DNA of 46,785 nt. It comes from CAZCCV01 sp964497515 (GTDB lineage: Bacteria > Armatimonadota > UBA5829 > DTLH01). The stretch is taken from contig CAZCCV010000019.1 of NCBI GenBank assembly GCA_964497515.1, forward strand, positions 1 through 46,785, given 5' to 3'. A program made the position numbers and the translations under genes. How positions within the stretch are numbered: position 1 is the stretch's first letter; every line of letters starts with the position of its first letter. The notes under the pieces were generated by a model, which was not told the origin of the DNA, made no database searches, and saw only the letters and a program-made list of their open reading frames with translations. Below are positions 1 through 8,664 of the stretch, piece after piece.

Positions 1-140
1 TTCTTGCCAAGAGATATGCAAAACCAATTTTACACACTTTAGAAGAGGTAACCCAAGTTGTTGTTCAGATTTGCCAGTCATCGTAACAGCGTGGTAGAAT
101 TGATTAATCTCTGGCCTGCATTCCAAAAATCGCAGGCCCA

Positions 141-1949
141 ATGGACGGGAACACAGAATTGGCTAACGAAATCAAATCTATACTGGCGACCGACTGTGGT
201 AGTACCACAACCAAAGCCATTCTGATCGAAAAGCAGAATGGCGAGTATCGGCTTTCCGTAAGGGGGGAAGCCCCCACTACTGTTGAGGCCCCATTTGATG
301 ATGTCACCGTAGGCGTAGTTAATGCTGTACGCGAGATCGAGGATCTCTCTGGGCGAAAGATTATTGGTGACGATGGGCTGATCCTGAGTCCGTCTTCTAA
401 CGAGAAGACAGGGGTGGATGTTTATCTCTCGACGTCCAGCGCTGGTGGCGGACTTCAGATGACCGTTGCGGGCGTCGTCAAATCGATGAGCGCAGAGAGT
501 GCCGAAAGAGCGGCGCTTGGTGCAGGTGCGATTATCATCGACGTAATCGCTGTTGACGATGGACGCAAGGATTATGAGAAGGTTAGGCGAATCCGTGAGC
601 TGAGACCAGATATGATTCTTACCTCGGGTGGTACCGACGGTGGAACGGTCAAGCACCTTGTCGAGATAGCTGAAATGCTGCTTGCAGCCGATCCTAAACC
701 CAGGCTCGGAATAGGGCTCAATCTTCCAGTCATTTTTGCAGGTAACAAGGAAGCTCGTGAAGCGGTAAAAGAGACTCTGCAAAACAAGGTAGACCTCAAG
801 ATTGTCGACAACCTTCGGCCTACTCTCGAAACAGAGAACCTCGGGCCCGCTCGAGAAGCAATCCACGAACTCTTCCTGCAGCACGTTATGCAGCAGGCTC
901 CCGGATACGGCAAGTTGTCTGAATGGACAGACTCCGGCATTATGTCTACACCAAACGCTGTAGGCAGAATCATCCAGACCATCGCCGATCAATTGAACAT
1001 TGACGTGCTTGCGGTGGATATTGGTGGAGCTACTACCGACGTATTCTCGGTATTCAACAAGAATTTCACTCGAACGGTAAGTGCGAACCTTGGTATGAGC
1101 TATTCAATATGTAACGTTCTTACCGAAGCTGGTGTAGCAAACATTCAGCGTTGGCTGCCGTTCGATTTAAGCGAAGCAGATCTCAGAAACAGGCTCCGAA
1201 ACAAGATGATTCGACCTACGACTATCCCTCATCTTCTTGAGGATCTTCGCATAGAGCAGGCCGTTTCGAGAGAGGCTCTAAGGCTGGCGTTCAAGCACCA
1301 CAAGTCACTTGCCAGGTCACTTAAGGGTGTGCAGCAGGTGCGGTCGGTTGGGGATCTTCTCACACAGGAATCGACAGGGCAGACGCTTGTTAAAATGATG
1401 GATCTGGATATGATCGTTGGCTCCGGCGGAGTTCTCTCACACGCGCCGCGAAACGCTGAATCCGCGTATATGATGATCGATGCCTATCAGCCCGAAGGCC
1501 TTACAATGCTCGCCAAGGATTCGATCTTCATGATGCCGCAGCTCGGTGTGCTTTCAACTGTACACCCTGAAGCTGCAGGTCAGGTTTTCGACCGAGACTG
1601 TCTCATCAAGTTCGGACACGTCATTGCGCCAGTAGGCACAGGCAAACCGGGTGACAAGGTCTGCACAATCGAAATGGATGGTGAGAAGCATACCTACGAA
1701 TTCGGCAAAATGACTCTCATTCCGCTGGGTCTGGGTGAGACAAAGGAAGTTACCATCAACCCGTCGAGAGGATACGATGTCGGTGGTGGAAAAGGCAAGC
1801 CGATCACGGTCACAGTGGAAGGCGGAACTGTAGGACTGATTATCGACACTCGGGGCCGACCGATTGCGCTCCCGGCAGACAAGAAGCAGAGAATCCCGAA
1901 GCTGCAGGAATGGTACGCTGCACTCGGCCTGCAGGCGACGGAGGAATAG
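141..1949 (+). CDS. MutL/GlmL-family ASKHA ATPase
   Basis: This 602-residue protein belongs to the MutL/GlmL family, named for the accessory protein encoded with the B12-dependent glutamate mutase in clostridia. The ASKHA nucleotide-binding signatures are visible: phosphate-1 motif DCGSTTTK near residue 18, phosphate-2 motif DIGGATTD near residue 293, and an adenosine-type GSGGVLSHAPR motif near residue 428. It is therefore expected to be a cytoplasmic ATPase. No glutamate mutase subunits (MutS or MutE) are in the window, so the clostridial role cannot be assumed. The start is ATG 141, preceded only by a weak purine stretch; no better start is visible. The next gene begins three bases after the stop, so the two are almost certainly cotranscribed. 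The family call is firm; the function is not known. Confidence 0.85.
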   Translation: MDGNTELANEIKSILATDCGSTTTKAILIEKQNGEYRLSVRGEAPTTVEAPFDDVTVGVVNAVREIEDLSGRKIIGDDGLILSPSSNEKTGVDVYLSTSSAGGGLQMTVAGVVKSMSAESAERAALGAGAIIIDVIAVDDGRKDYEKVRRIRELRPDMILTSGGTDGGTVKHLVEIAEMLLAADPKPRLGIGLNLPVIFAGNKEAREAVKETLQNKVDLKIVDNLRPTLETENLGPAREAIHELFLQHVMQQAPGYGKLSEWTDSGIMSTPNAVGRIIQTIADQLNIDVLAVDIGGATTDVFSVFNKNFTRTVSANLGMSYSICNVLTEAGVANIQRWLPFDLSEADLRNRLRNKMIRPTTIPHLLEDLRIEQAVSREALRLAFKHHKSLARSLKGVQQVRSVGDLLTQESTGQTLVKMMDLDMIVGSGGVLSHAPRNAESAYMMIDAYQPEGLTMLAKDSIFMMPQLGVLSTVHPEAAGQVFDRDCLIKFGHVIAPVGTGKPGDKVCTIEMDGEKHTYEFGKMTLIPLGLGETKEVTINPSRGYDVGGGKGKPITVTVEGGTVGLIIDTRGRPIALPADKKQRIPKLQEWYAALGLQATEE

Positions 1950-1952
1950 TAT

Positions 1953-3074
1953 ATGGGAACAGCTTATACACCAGGGCTTAAGGTCAGTTCAAAGACGTTG
2001 GTCCGAAAGACCAGGCGTCTTCCGCTGAAAGGGCAGGTTATGGTCTCTCTTGGTGATCAGATCGCGCCCGATACTGTCGTTGCCAGAACCGAGATCCCGG
2101 GAATCATGCAGACAGTGAGAGCCGGAGAGCAACTCGGACTGGAACCGGCGGAGCTCAAAGCAGCTTTGCGTGTCCAGGTCGGGGACAAAGTGACCAGAGA
2201 TCAGGTGCTTGCGGAGACCCGGTCGTTTTTTGGATTATTCAAGTCCGAAGTCAAGTCTCCGGCATCAGGTACTGTAGAACTTATTTCTGACCACTCCGGT
2301 CATATCGGCGTCAGATTGCCCGCTACACCTATTGAGGTTACAGGTTACATTCACGGCAGAGTCTCAGAAGTCATTCCCGAAGAAGGCGTCGTTGTTGAAG
2401 CAATGGCTGCTATGGTGCAGGGTATTTTTGGTGTTGGCGGTGAGCGCAACGGCGAGATTCATATGCTCGTCAAAAGCCCCGAAGACCAGTTGACCGAAGA
2501 CCTGATCACCCCCGACCTCAAAGGCAAAGTAGTCGTTGGTGGCTGCAATGTAACAGGCGATGCGCTTCGAAAGGCTGCCGAAGTAGGCTGCGCCGGAGTA
2601 GTAGTCGGCGCTATTATCGATAGAGACCTTGTGGAGTTCCTAGGCTACGATATTGGCGTTGCTATCACCGGGCAGGAAGATATAAACACTACTCTTATCA
2701 TTACAGAGGGTTTCGGATCGATCCGAATGGCGGATCGTACGTTTAAACTTCTGGCATCCCTCGAAGGAAAAGAGGCCTCCATCAATGGAGCGACTCAGAT
2801 CCGCGCCGGAGTTATCAGGCCCGAATTGGTAGTTCCGCAGACTGATGCCATTCCTGACGAGTCAGATCAGGATCTTGGCCAGTTGCTGGATGTAGGCTCC
2901 CACATCCGCGTAATCCGCGAGCCGTACTTTGGACTGCTTGGCACTGTGACTTCACTTCCACCGGAGCCAGTTCTCATTCCGTCCGGTGCTACAGTGAGGG
3001 TTTTGGATGCCGAACTCTCCGATGGCCGCCAGGTCACTGTTCCAAGAGCAAACGTGGAGATTATCGAAGACTAA
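1953..3074 (+). CDS. Conserved hypothetical protein, barrel-sandwich and KOW-like domains
   Basis: I do not recognise a named family for this 373-residue protein. The N-terminal 120 residues show repeated G-D-x-V and PASGTVE patterns typical of a barrel-sandwich hybrid (biotinyl/lipoyl-like) fold, but no biotinylation or lipoylation lysine motif is evident. A glycine- and valine-rich central alpha/beta region follows (residues about 180-270, with VVVGGCNVTGDAL). The C-terminal 70 residues (VIREPYFGLLGTV, then VTVPRANVEII) resemble a KOW/NusG-type small beta barrel. There is no signal peptide or membrane segment, so it is probably cytoplasmic. A strong GGAGGA ribosome site lies inside the end of the upstream GlmL-like gene, eight bases before ATG 1953. 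This tight coupling suggests that the two proteins work together. Confidence 0.7.
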   Translation: MGTAYTPGLKVSSKTLVRKTRRLPLKGQVMVSLGDQIAPDTVVARTEIPGIMQTVRAGEQLGLEPAELKAALRVQVGDKVTRDQVLAETRSFFGLFKSEVKSPASGTVELISDHSGHIGVRLPATPIEVTGYIHGRVSEVIPEEGVVVEAMAAMVQGIFGVGGERNGEIHMLVKSPEDQLTEDLITPDLKGKVVVGGCNVTGDALRKAAEVGCAGVVVGAIIDRDLVEFLGYDIGVAITGQEDINTTLIITEGFGSIRMADRTFKLLASLEGKEASINGATQIRAGVIRPELVVPQTDAIPDESDQDLGQLLDVGSHIRVIREPYFGLLGTVTSLPPEPVLIPSGATVRVLDAELSDGRQVTVPRANVEIIED

Positions 3075-3096
3075 TCCACGATTCCAATCAAGAAAC

Positions 3097-3122
3097 AGCC
3101 GGGAGGTGCGAACCTCCCGGCT
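3097..3122 (+). terminator. Perfect 11-bp hairpin after the GlmL operon
   Basis: AGCCGGGAGGT and ACCTCCCGGCT form a perfect 11-bp stem with a GCGA tetraloop, 22 bases after the stop of the preceding gene. The downstream tract is only moderately T-rich (TAACAGTTTCCCTTT), so termination may be partial. Confidence 0.65.
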
Positions 3123-3158
3123 TAACAGTTTCCCTTTAGCAAATTAGAAAGCCAGCAC

Positions 3159-4874
3159 ATGTTACGAAAGAAGCTCTTCCTCAATCGTATTCCATCACGC
3201 GTTAGCCTGTTTGTCCTTGCTCTCCTTCTCGCTGTGTCGATACCAGCATTTGGCGCAAGGTTTGAGAAGCAGATTGCCGAGGGGGTCACGTTCATTCAGG
3301 ATGTCCGCACCGATACCACAGTTCCACAGGTTATCAACATCCTGAAGATTAACCCGAAGAAGACTGGAGTTAGGCTTGAGTCTGCTTTGGGTGGCGACAC
3401 TATCATCGAGAATAACGTTACAAAGGGCAGAGAGGTTGTAAGTTCCACAGTTGCGCGCAAAAACGCGTTGGCCGGAATCAACGGCGACTATTTCCCATAC
3501 ACCGGTGACCCTCTGGGCCTCGCTATATCAGGAGGAGAGCTGATAAGTGAACCTATGGGACGCGTGGCGGTTGGAATTACGGCTGATGGCGGCATCGTTA
3601 TAGATAAGGTCAACTTTACAGGAGTCCTCACTGCTGCTGACCGAGCCACGTATCCTCTGAAAGGGCTCAACAGGCAGCGAGGTAAGAACGAGATTCTCAT
3701 CTATACCCCTGTGTTCGGTGCTGATACCGGCACGAGCGATGGAGTTGAATTAGCTGTTTCTTTTGATGCGCCCCTTAGAGTGAACACTTCTGTAACAGCG
3801 ACTGTTGTAAGCGATCCGACTCCTGCAACCAAAACGCCGATACCTATGGGCGGAGCAATCGTCTCGGCATCTGGTCCGGCTGCAAGCTGGCTTTGCTCAC
3901 ACGTTCGAGCTGGCGACCAACTCTGTATTCGCTTCGACATTAAGTCCGATGCCGGTACAGCATGGGACAGAGTCGTCGAGGCTATTGGTGGCGGCCCGTG
4001 GCTTGTTCAAAAGGGCGTGGTGCAGGTCGATGCCGCCGACCAGGGCTTCAACGCCAGCTTCAGTGGCGTCAGGCACCCCAGAACGGCAGCAGGAGTCAAT
4101 GCGAACGACGAGTTGCTTCTGGTAACAGTCGATGGCCGTCAATCGATCAGCAAAGGAATGACCCTATCCGAAATAGGGAATCTAATGAAGTCTCTCGGAG
4201 CAGTGAATGCGATCAACCTCGACGGTGGGGGCTCCACAGCTCTATCGATTCGTGGGATTGTAAACAACAGTCCAAGTGAGGGCAAAGAACGACCTGTAGC
4301 AAACGCGCTTATCGTTTACGCCGACTCTATCGTCAGGAACTCTCCGAAAGTCAGGTTTGCCGATGCAGGACAGCTTACTGCAGCCATCGGTGAGCGCAGA
4401 CAGATCAAATTGCTCAATGACACCAATGACGAGCCAATATGGAACGACGTGTGCCAGAGCCTCATCTGGGGGACTACGGGCGGTATCGGATTCGTCGATC
4501 AGTCGGGTTGGTTTACTCCTTTGAAAACGGGGAAAGGTACAATTGTGGTTCTTTCGGGTGATAGCCGGGTAGAGCTACCAGTGATAGTAACTTCGGGTAA
4601 ACCGGCCAAACTCACTGCCAAAATCGTCACAGGAAAAGACTTCGCTTCGAACACGGGAGGGATTGAGGCAAAAGTTACAGATGCAAGCGGCAATCCTGTG
4701 CCGAATGTGGCTGTGATGGTGAAAGTGACGGGAGGCACACCAGATGCCGACGTCAAAGCGACTGATTCAACAGGAAGTGTGTCGTTCTTAGTGACGTGGG
4801 ATACCACAGCTGCAGCAGCGAAAGTGCGCGTTACTGCGGCAGGTCTTTCCGCCGATGCTGTGCCCGTGAAATAG
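3159..4874 (+). CDS. Secreted phosphodiester glycosidase (NAGPA domain) with Ig-like C-terminus
   Basis: This is a 571-residue exported protein. It has a basic N-terminus and hydrophobic core with a likely signal cleavage near AFGA (residues 30-33). The body matches the phosphodiester glycosidase (NAGPA) family: an early GINGDYFPY segment, a VDGRQS block and the characteristic NLDGGGSTAL motif near residue 355. This fold is known from human N-acetylglucosamine-1-phosphodiester alpha-N-acetylglucosaminidase and bacterial exopolysaccharide proteins. Residues about 485-571 form a bacterial Ig-like (Big_1) domain, with the AKLTAKIVTG and NPVPNVAV patterns. It probably acts on phosphodiester-linked sugars at the cell surface or in the periplasm; the substrate is unknown. 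The gene stands alone between a hairpin and the rpoN promoter. Confidence 0.85.
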   Translation: MLRKKLFLNRIPSRVSLFVLALLLAVSIPAFGARFEKQIAEGVTFIQDVRTDTTVPQVINILKINPKKTGVRLESALGGDTIIENNVTKGREVVSSTVARKNALAGINGDYFPYTGDPLGLAISGGELISEPMGRVAVGITADGGIVIDKVNFTGVLTAADRATYPLKGLNRQRGKNEILIYTPVFGADTGTSDGVELAVSFDAPLRVNTSVTATVVSDPTPATKTPIPMGGAIVSASGPAASWLCSHVRAGDQLCIRFDIKSDAGTAWDRVVEAIGGGPWLVQKGVVQVDAADQGFNASFSGVRHPRTAAGVNANDELLLVTVDGRQSISKGMTLSEIGNLMKSLGAVNAINLDGGGSTALSIRGIVNNSPSEGKERPVANALIVYADSIVRNSPKVRFADAGQLTAAIGERRQIKLLNDTNDEPIWNDVCQSLIWGTTGGIGFVDQSGWFTPLKTGKGTIVVLSGDSRVELPVIVTSGKPAKLTAKIVTGKDFASNTGGIEAKVTDASGNPVPNVAVMVKVTGGTPDADVKATDSTGSVSFLVTWDTTAAAAKVRVTAAGLSADAVPVK

Positions 4875-4917
4875 TCGTCTACAGGCGTCTATAAGTGCTG
4901 GTTTGAGCGTGGTTTCG

Positions 4918-4946
4918 TTGACAGTGAACACCTTGCATGATATACT
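4918..4946 (+). promoter_or_regulatory. Sigma-70-type promoter for rpoN
   Basis: A perfect -35 box TTGACA (4918-4923) and a near-perfect -10 box TATACT (4941-4946) are separated by 17 bases. Transcription should start near 4953, giving a leader of about 184 bases before the rpoN ATG at 5137. Confidence 0.75.
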
Positions 4947-5009
4947 CCGAAGTAGAGGGCTACACATAAAAGCCCCATTCTAAAGAGCTTTAGGCCTCAA
5001 TTGCCACAA

Positions 5010-5047
5010 CTGCGGAAGGGATTGTTTCGTACAACGTTTTGCCGCAG
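5010..5047 (+). other. Two-tier hairpin in the rpoN leader
   Basis: CTGCGG (5010-5015) can pair with CCGCAG (5042-5047), enclosing an inner TTGT/ACAA stem with a TTCGT loop (5022-5034). No U-tract follows, so it is not an obvious terminator. It may be a structured element in the long leader; no known riboswitch class was recognised. Confidence 0.35.
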
Positions 5048-5136
5048 CGAAGTGATTAAAGAAATCCCTCGTGTTATACCGATACTAAGGTATGGGCTGC
5101 GACTGGCTCCATTGTCGTGGCAGGGGTGAATGCAAG

Positions 5137-6549
5137 ATGCTCATAGAGCAGGGACTAAAGCAATCATTATCTCAGAGAATAGACCCGAAACTTATCCGGG
5201 CCAGCACAATTCTGCAGTTATCGCAAATGGAGTTGCAGCAGGCAATAGAGCGCGAACTAGCAGAGAATCCGGCACTGGAAGTGCCCGAGGATGATCCGTG
5301 CGACGGTTGCGAGTTGCCGAAATCACTCTGCGTCGACTGCAGCTTCTATAAACAGAAAGTCCACACCGACGATGTCGATATCAGCGTCTACGAACTCGAG
5401 GCACCAACAGACTTCATTGGTGACCCCGATTCCGAAAGCGACTTCCTCTCAAACATCGAAGCCGAAGTCACACTTCAGGATCACCTCAGATCAATTCTGC
5501 CTGCTGTTGTGCCGACAGATAAGCTGCATATAGCTGAGTACATAGTCTCTAATATTGATGACAGCGGATATCTTAGCTGTTCCGTAGAGGAAATCGTGAT
5601 TGCGCTTGGTGCTTCAGGGGAAGAGATCGAAGCTACTCTCGCTCTTATCCAGAAGCTGGAACCATCAGGAATAGGTGCGCGCGATCTTCAAGAGTGTCTG
5701 AGAGTCCAGCTTGAGCATTTGGAGGAGTTCGGACAAGGGAATCCGCTGGCACTTACCATAGTACGGGATTACTGGCAGGAGATGGTAGCACGGCGCGAGA
5801 GCAGGCTTGCGCGAAAGCTGAAGGTCACACACAAAGACATTGAGGAAGCTGTAGAGTTTGTCAGACAGTCACTCAATCCATACCCCGGCAACTCGTTTAG
5901 AACCCCCTGGAGCAGCAGGCTAAACGACACGCAGGTCATTGTGCGCCCCGACGTCATTGTCCGCCGCACTCCGGCTGGTTTTGAGATAGAGGTAGTACAG
6001 AACGATCAGTATCTGTTGGCGATTAACAACCAGTACAAGCAGGCCTACGCGTCTCTTAAGAATGGCAGCGCCAAGAAGATGTCGAATGAAGAAAAGAAAC
6101 ACGTTACTGAGTTTGTGGATAGGGCTGATCTTTTCATCCGCAACTTGAATCAACGGCGTAGGACACTGCGAATGATCACAAAGGCCATAGTTGAGTTCCA
6201 GTCGGGATATCTTGAGACTGGTTCCAAGATGTTCCTGCGGCCGCTCACCCGAACTCGCATAGCAGACGCGCTGAAGATTCACGAATCCACTGTCAGCCGA
6301 GCTACTTCAAACAAGTTTGTTCAGCTTCCGAGTGAAGAGATAGTGCCTTTCGACTTTTTCTTCGATGGCTCGGTGTCTGTCAAGGACTTGATAGGAGAAC
6401 TGATAGCAAATGAGGATCCCAGCAGTCCGTTGTCAGATCAGGCGATAGCAAAAATGTTGCAGGAGCGTGGTTTGGCGGTTGCTCGGCGCACGGTGGTCAA
6501 GTATCGCGAAGCTCAGAAGATACTCTCATCACGTCAGCGTCGCCGCTGA
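5137..6549 (+). CDS. rpoN: RNA polymerase sigma-54 factor RpoN
   Basis: This 470-residue protein has the full sigma-54 architecture. A glutamine- and leucine-rich Region I (residues 1-50) holds the activator-responsive LQLSQMELQQAI pattern. Next come the core-binding domain and the DNA-binding region with a helix-turn-helix (IADALKIHESTVSRAT). The RpoN box ARRTVVKYRE lies near the C-terminus and recognises the -24 element. The frame opens at 5092, but ATG 5137 starts where family members begin (MLIEQGLKQSLSQRI) and has an AGGGG-type site upstream. An unusual CxxC-x6-CxxC cluster (C55, C58, C65, C68) sits in the acidic linker after Region I. It would direct transcription from -24/-12 promoters with enhancer-binding activators; none of those activators is in this window. 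Confidence 0.95.
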   Translation: MLIEQGLKQSLSQRIDPKLIRASTILQLSQMELQQAIERELAENPALEVPEDDPCDGCELPKSLCVDCSFYKQKVHTDDVDISVYELEAPTDFIGDPDSESDFLSNIEAEVTLQDHLRSILPAVVPTDKLHIAEYIVSNIDDSGYLSCSVEEIVIALGASGEEIEATLALIQKLEPSGIGARDLQECLRVQLEHLEEFGQGNPLALTIVRDYWQEMVARRESRLARKLKVTHKDIEEAVEFVRQSLNPYPGNSFRTPWSSRLNDTQVIVRPDVIVRRTPAGFEIEVVQNDQYLLAINNQYKQAYASLKNGSAKKMSNEEKKHVTEFVDRADLFIRNLNQRRRTLRMITKAIVEFQSGYLETGSKMFLRPLTRTRIADALKIHESTVSRATSNKFVQLPSEEIVPFDFFFDGSVSVKDLIGELIANEDPSSPLSDQAIAKMLQERGLAVARRTVVKYREAQKILSSRQRRR

Positions 6550-6580
6550 TCTTTTTCTGCATGCACCCAGAAATTAAACC

Positions 6581-6608
6581 GGCCCGAGCGCATCCTTTCG
6601 CTCGGGCC
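6581..6608. terminator. Bidirectional terminator between rpoN and a convergent gene
   Basis: GGCCCGAGCG and CGCTCGGGCC form a perfect 10-bp stem with an 8-base loop. An A-rich tract (AAATTAAACC) lies on the left and TTGAGCTTTGTT on the right. It separates rpoN (+) from the convergent small zinc-ribbon gene (-). Confidence 0.7.
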
Positions 6609-6636
6609 TTGAGCTTTGTTCTCCGTCTGCCAGCCG

Positions 6637-6807
6637 TTACGCAGCTTTGATTGGCTTGGCTCGCTTCGGCAGTGGATCGTCATCGCAATCGTCAATTACA
6701 GCTCCAGGTTTGGGAGCAGTATTGCTGCACGCCTGACACACCCACGATGCCAAGTCACGGAGATGCTCTGGCACGTTATCCATTTGGTTTCCGCATTTGC
6801 AGCGCAT
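6637..6807 (-). CDS. Small zinc-ribbon protein (56 residues)
   Basis: I read this short gene by eye on the minus strand. It encodes a 56-residue protein starting MRCKCGNQMD and carrying CxC (residues 3-5) and CxxC (residues 24-27, CQAC) pairs, a likely zinc ribbon. An acidic patch (DDCDDDP) and a basic tail ending KRAKPIKAA follow. An AAAGG site lies about nine bases before ATG 6807, and the stop falls just before a perfect terminator hairpin, both arguing for a real gene. The same frame stays open about 40 codons upstream but offers no ATG, GTG or TTG there. It is the last gene of the gpsA-containing run. Its function is unknown; it may bind nucleic acid or protein. Confidence 0.7.
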   Translation of the reverse strand: MRCKCGNQMDNVPEHLRDLASWVCQACSNTAPKPGAVIDDCDDDPLPKRAKPIKAA

Positions 6808-6992
6808 GGCAATAACCTTTCTATTCCGTATCAGCCTCCTGCTCAGCCACCCGTGACGGCCGAACGCTTCAACGGAACAACCGTAACGCTTTGTCAGGAA
6901 ACGATAAGCAAGCGTGCCTAGTAGGATTATGCCCTACAGATCACTGTAACTAATATACGACCTGAGAAAAACTTTGTTCCACTTACCAGCCG

Positions 6993-7985
6993 TCATTCGG
7001 CTTTCGGTTCGCGGAGCATAAGATCGGTTACAGCCTGGCGTGGAGATTTACCTTTGTAGAGGATTTTGTGGATTTGTTCGATTATTGGGGCTTCAACGCC
7101 TGTTGACTGAGAAAGTGAATATGCGGCCTCACAGGTCGGAACGCCTTCGGCAACCTGCTTCACTTCTGCAAGTGCCTGTTCGAGCGTAGCGCCCTTTCCA
7201 ATCGCAAGACCGACTCTGAGGTTGCGCGAGAGTCTACTCGAACAGGTAGCCATTAGGTCACCTATACCTGCAAGTCCGTGGAAAGTCTGTGGTTGAGCGC
7301 CCAACGCAACACCCAGCCTTGTCATTTCCGCAAGACCTCGAGTAAGAAATGCAGCTTTAGTATTGTCACCAAAGCCCAACCCATCGCATATTCCAGCACC
7401 TACGGCCAACACATTCTTTAGTGCACCGCCGAGTTCCACTCCTGCCACGTCGCGGCTTCGGTATACTCTAAGGTGCGGCGATGAGAAGAGTTCCTGTGCG
7501 GTGAAGGCGCGATCATTATCTGCAGATGCTACGACAGTAGCTGTGGGGGTTTTCCGCGCTACTTCGACCGCGAGATTAGGTCCGGAAAGCGCCACGCTTC
7601 CGTATGCAGCATCACCGATTACTTCGCTTAGGACTTCGGAGATTCTTAGCCCAGTCTTGCTTTCAAGACCTTTGCCGATGTTTACCAGAAGTGGCCTGCC
7701 TACAACTATTTTTGCGAGCTTTTCGGCCACTTCCCGCACTGCATTCGACGGAACAGCCATAATGATAGTCTGTATATCACCAATAGCATTACTCATCGAT
7801 TCAGTAGCGTGAACGCCACCAGAGAATCGTATTCCTGGTATGTACTTCGAGTTCTCTGCCTTGGTGTTGATTTCAAGTACGACTTCTGGCTCGTTCGACC
7901 AGAGTCGCACATTGTGGCCTTTGTCCGTCAATAACAGAGAGATGGCTGTTCCCCAGCTACCTCCCCCCAGCACAGCAATTTGCAT
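6993..7985 (-). CDS. gpsA: Glycerol-3-phosphate dehydrogenase [NAD(P)+]
   Basis: This 330-residue cytoplasmic enzyme reduces dihydroxyacetone phosphate to sn-glycerol-3-phosphate, the backbone for phospholipid synthesis. The N-terminal Rossmann motif GGGSWGTA (residues 7-14), the LVNIGKGLE segment, SGPNLAVEV, and the catalytic-domain block KNVLAVGAGICDGLGFGDNTKAA are all classic for GpsA. The length equals that of characterised homologues. There is no strong ribosome site before ATG 7985. The gene lies 25 bases downstream of the membrane-protein gene in the same direction, so it is probably in that operon. No plsY is adjacent, although the two are often neighbours in other bacteria. Confidence 0.97.
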   Translation of the reverse strand: MQIAVLGGGSWGTAISLLLTDKGHNVRLWSNEPEVVLEINTKAENSKYIPGIRFSGGVHATESMSNAIGDIQTIIMAVPSNAVREVAEKLAKIVVGRPLLVNIGKGLESKTGLRISEVLSEVIGDAAYGSVALSGPNLAVEVARKTPTATVVASADNDRAFTAQELFSSPHLRVYRSRDVAGVELGGALKNVLAVGAGICDGLGFGDNTKAAFLTRGLAEMTRLGVALGAQPQTFHGLAGIGDLMATCSSRLSRNLRVGLAIGKGATLEQALAEVKQVAEGVPTCEAAYSLSQSTGVEAPIIEQIHKILYKGKSPRQAVTDLMLREPKAE

Positions 7986-8010
7986 AATTTAGTCGTAGTT
8001 CCTCATCTAT

Positions 8011-8664
8011 TTAGCCAGAAACATCGTTGCCAGGCGTCTCGCGGGATTCAAGAAACGCTTGTTTGGTGGCCTCTTTGAACTCTCCAGAGGTCAGAGAACG
8101 ATAGCTTGCAGATACATAGAACCAGAAAATACCCCACACTATTGGCACACCGAAACTCAAAAATGGTATTATATCAATCAATTTGAATGACCCCCTCGTT
8201 GCCGTTACCAACCAAGGAACGTGATAAAAGGAATCAAACACAAATGACAGAGGTATCAGAACAACATAAAGTGCTGATAGCATTCCAATCCAAAGAAGTG
8301 ATAACACAGGAGCCATACACGGCCGCATAGGAACGGATATGCGAGCGTTGCGGGTGCCATCCAGCCTGGTTTCCCAAAGAGCCCCAGTGTTTTTGCCTTC
8401 GTGAAAAACCTCCAGATACGCGGCAATCCGCGTGATAGATGTAAGATCATGTATTATGCCGTATATGCATCCAGCAATGATGATTAACGAAGTCGCAGCA
8501 ATAAACCAACAGGTGCTAAGCATCGCTGAGGCCAGTGCGCAAGCGGCATATATATATCCAACCATTTGCCAGCGCGATATGCTTGCCGCGAGTTGCATCA
8601 TCTCTCTGCGCAGCGACTTATACTCCTCAATCATCAAAACAGGTGCAGTTGAATCTTCCGTCAT
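8011..8664 (-). CDS. Predicted four-helix membrane protein of unknown function
   Basis: The product is 217 residues long and is not assigned to a family. Hydrophobic segments near residues 32-52 and 54-72 are separated by a very short turn. Two more lie near residues 120-145 and 172-196, giving four predicted membrane spans. A soluble loop between spans 2 and 3 (about residues 73-118) contains charged and threonine-rich sequence. The N-terminus (about 28 residues) and the polar C-terminal tail are probably cytoplasmic. ATG 8664 has a GAGAGGAAG site. The start overlaps the stop of the upstream GalT-like gene by four bases, so translation is likely coupled. Confidence 0.75.
   Translation of the reverse strand: MTEDSTAPVLMIEEYKSLRREMMQLAASISRWQMVGYIYAACALASAMLSTCWFIAATSLIIIAGCIYGIIHDLTSITRIAAYLEVFHEGKNTGALWETRLDGTRNARISVPMRPCMAPVLSLLWIGMLSALYVVLIPLSFVFDSFYHVPWLVTATRGSFKLIDIIPFLSFGVPIVWGIFWFYVSASYRSLTSGEFKEATKQAFLESRETPGNDVSG

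Noticed and set aside
78..992. 304-residue minus-strand open frame opposite the GlmL-like gene
   Set aside because: Its sequence has no family character and it lies wholly antisense to a strongly supported gene.
6616..6921. 101-residue plus-strand open frame after rpoN
   Set aside because: It begins just after the rpoN terminator and is antisense to the better-supported zinc-ribbon gene.
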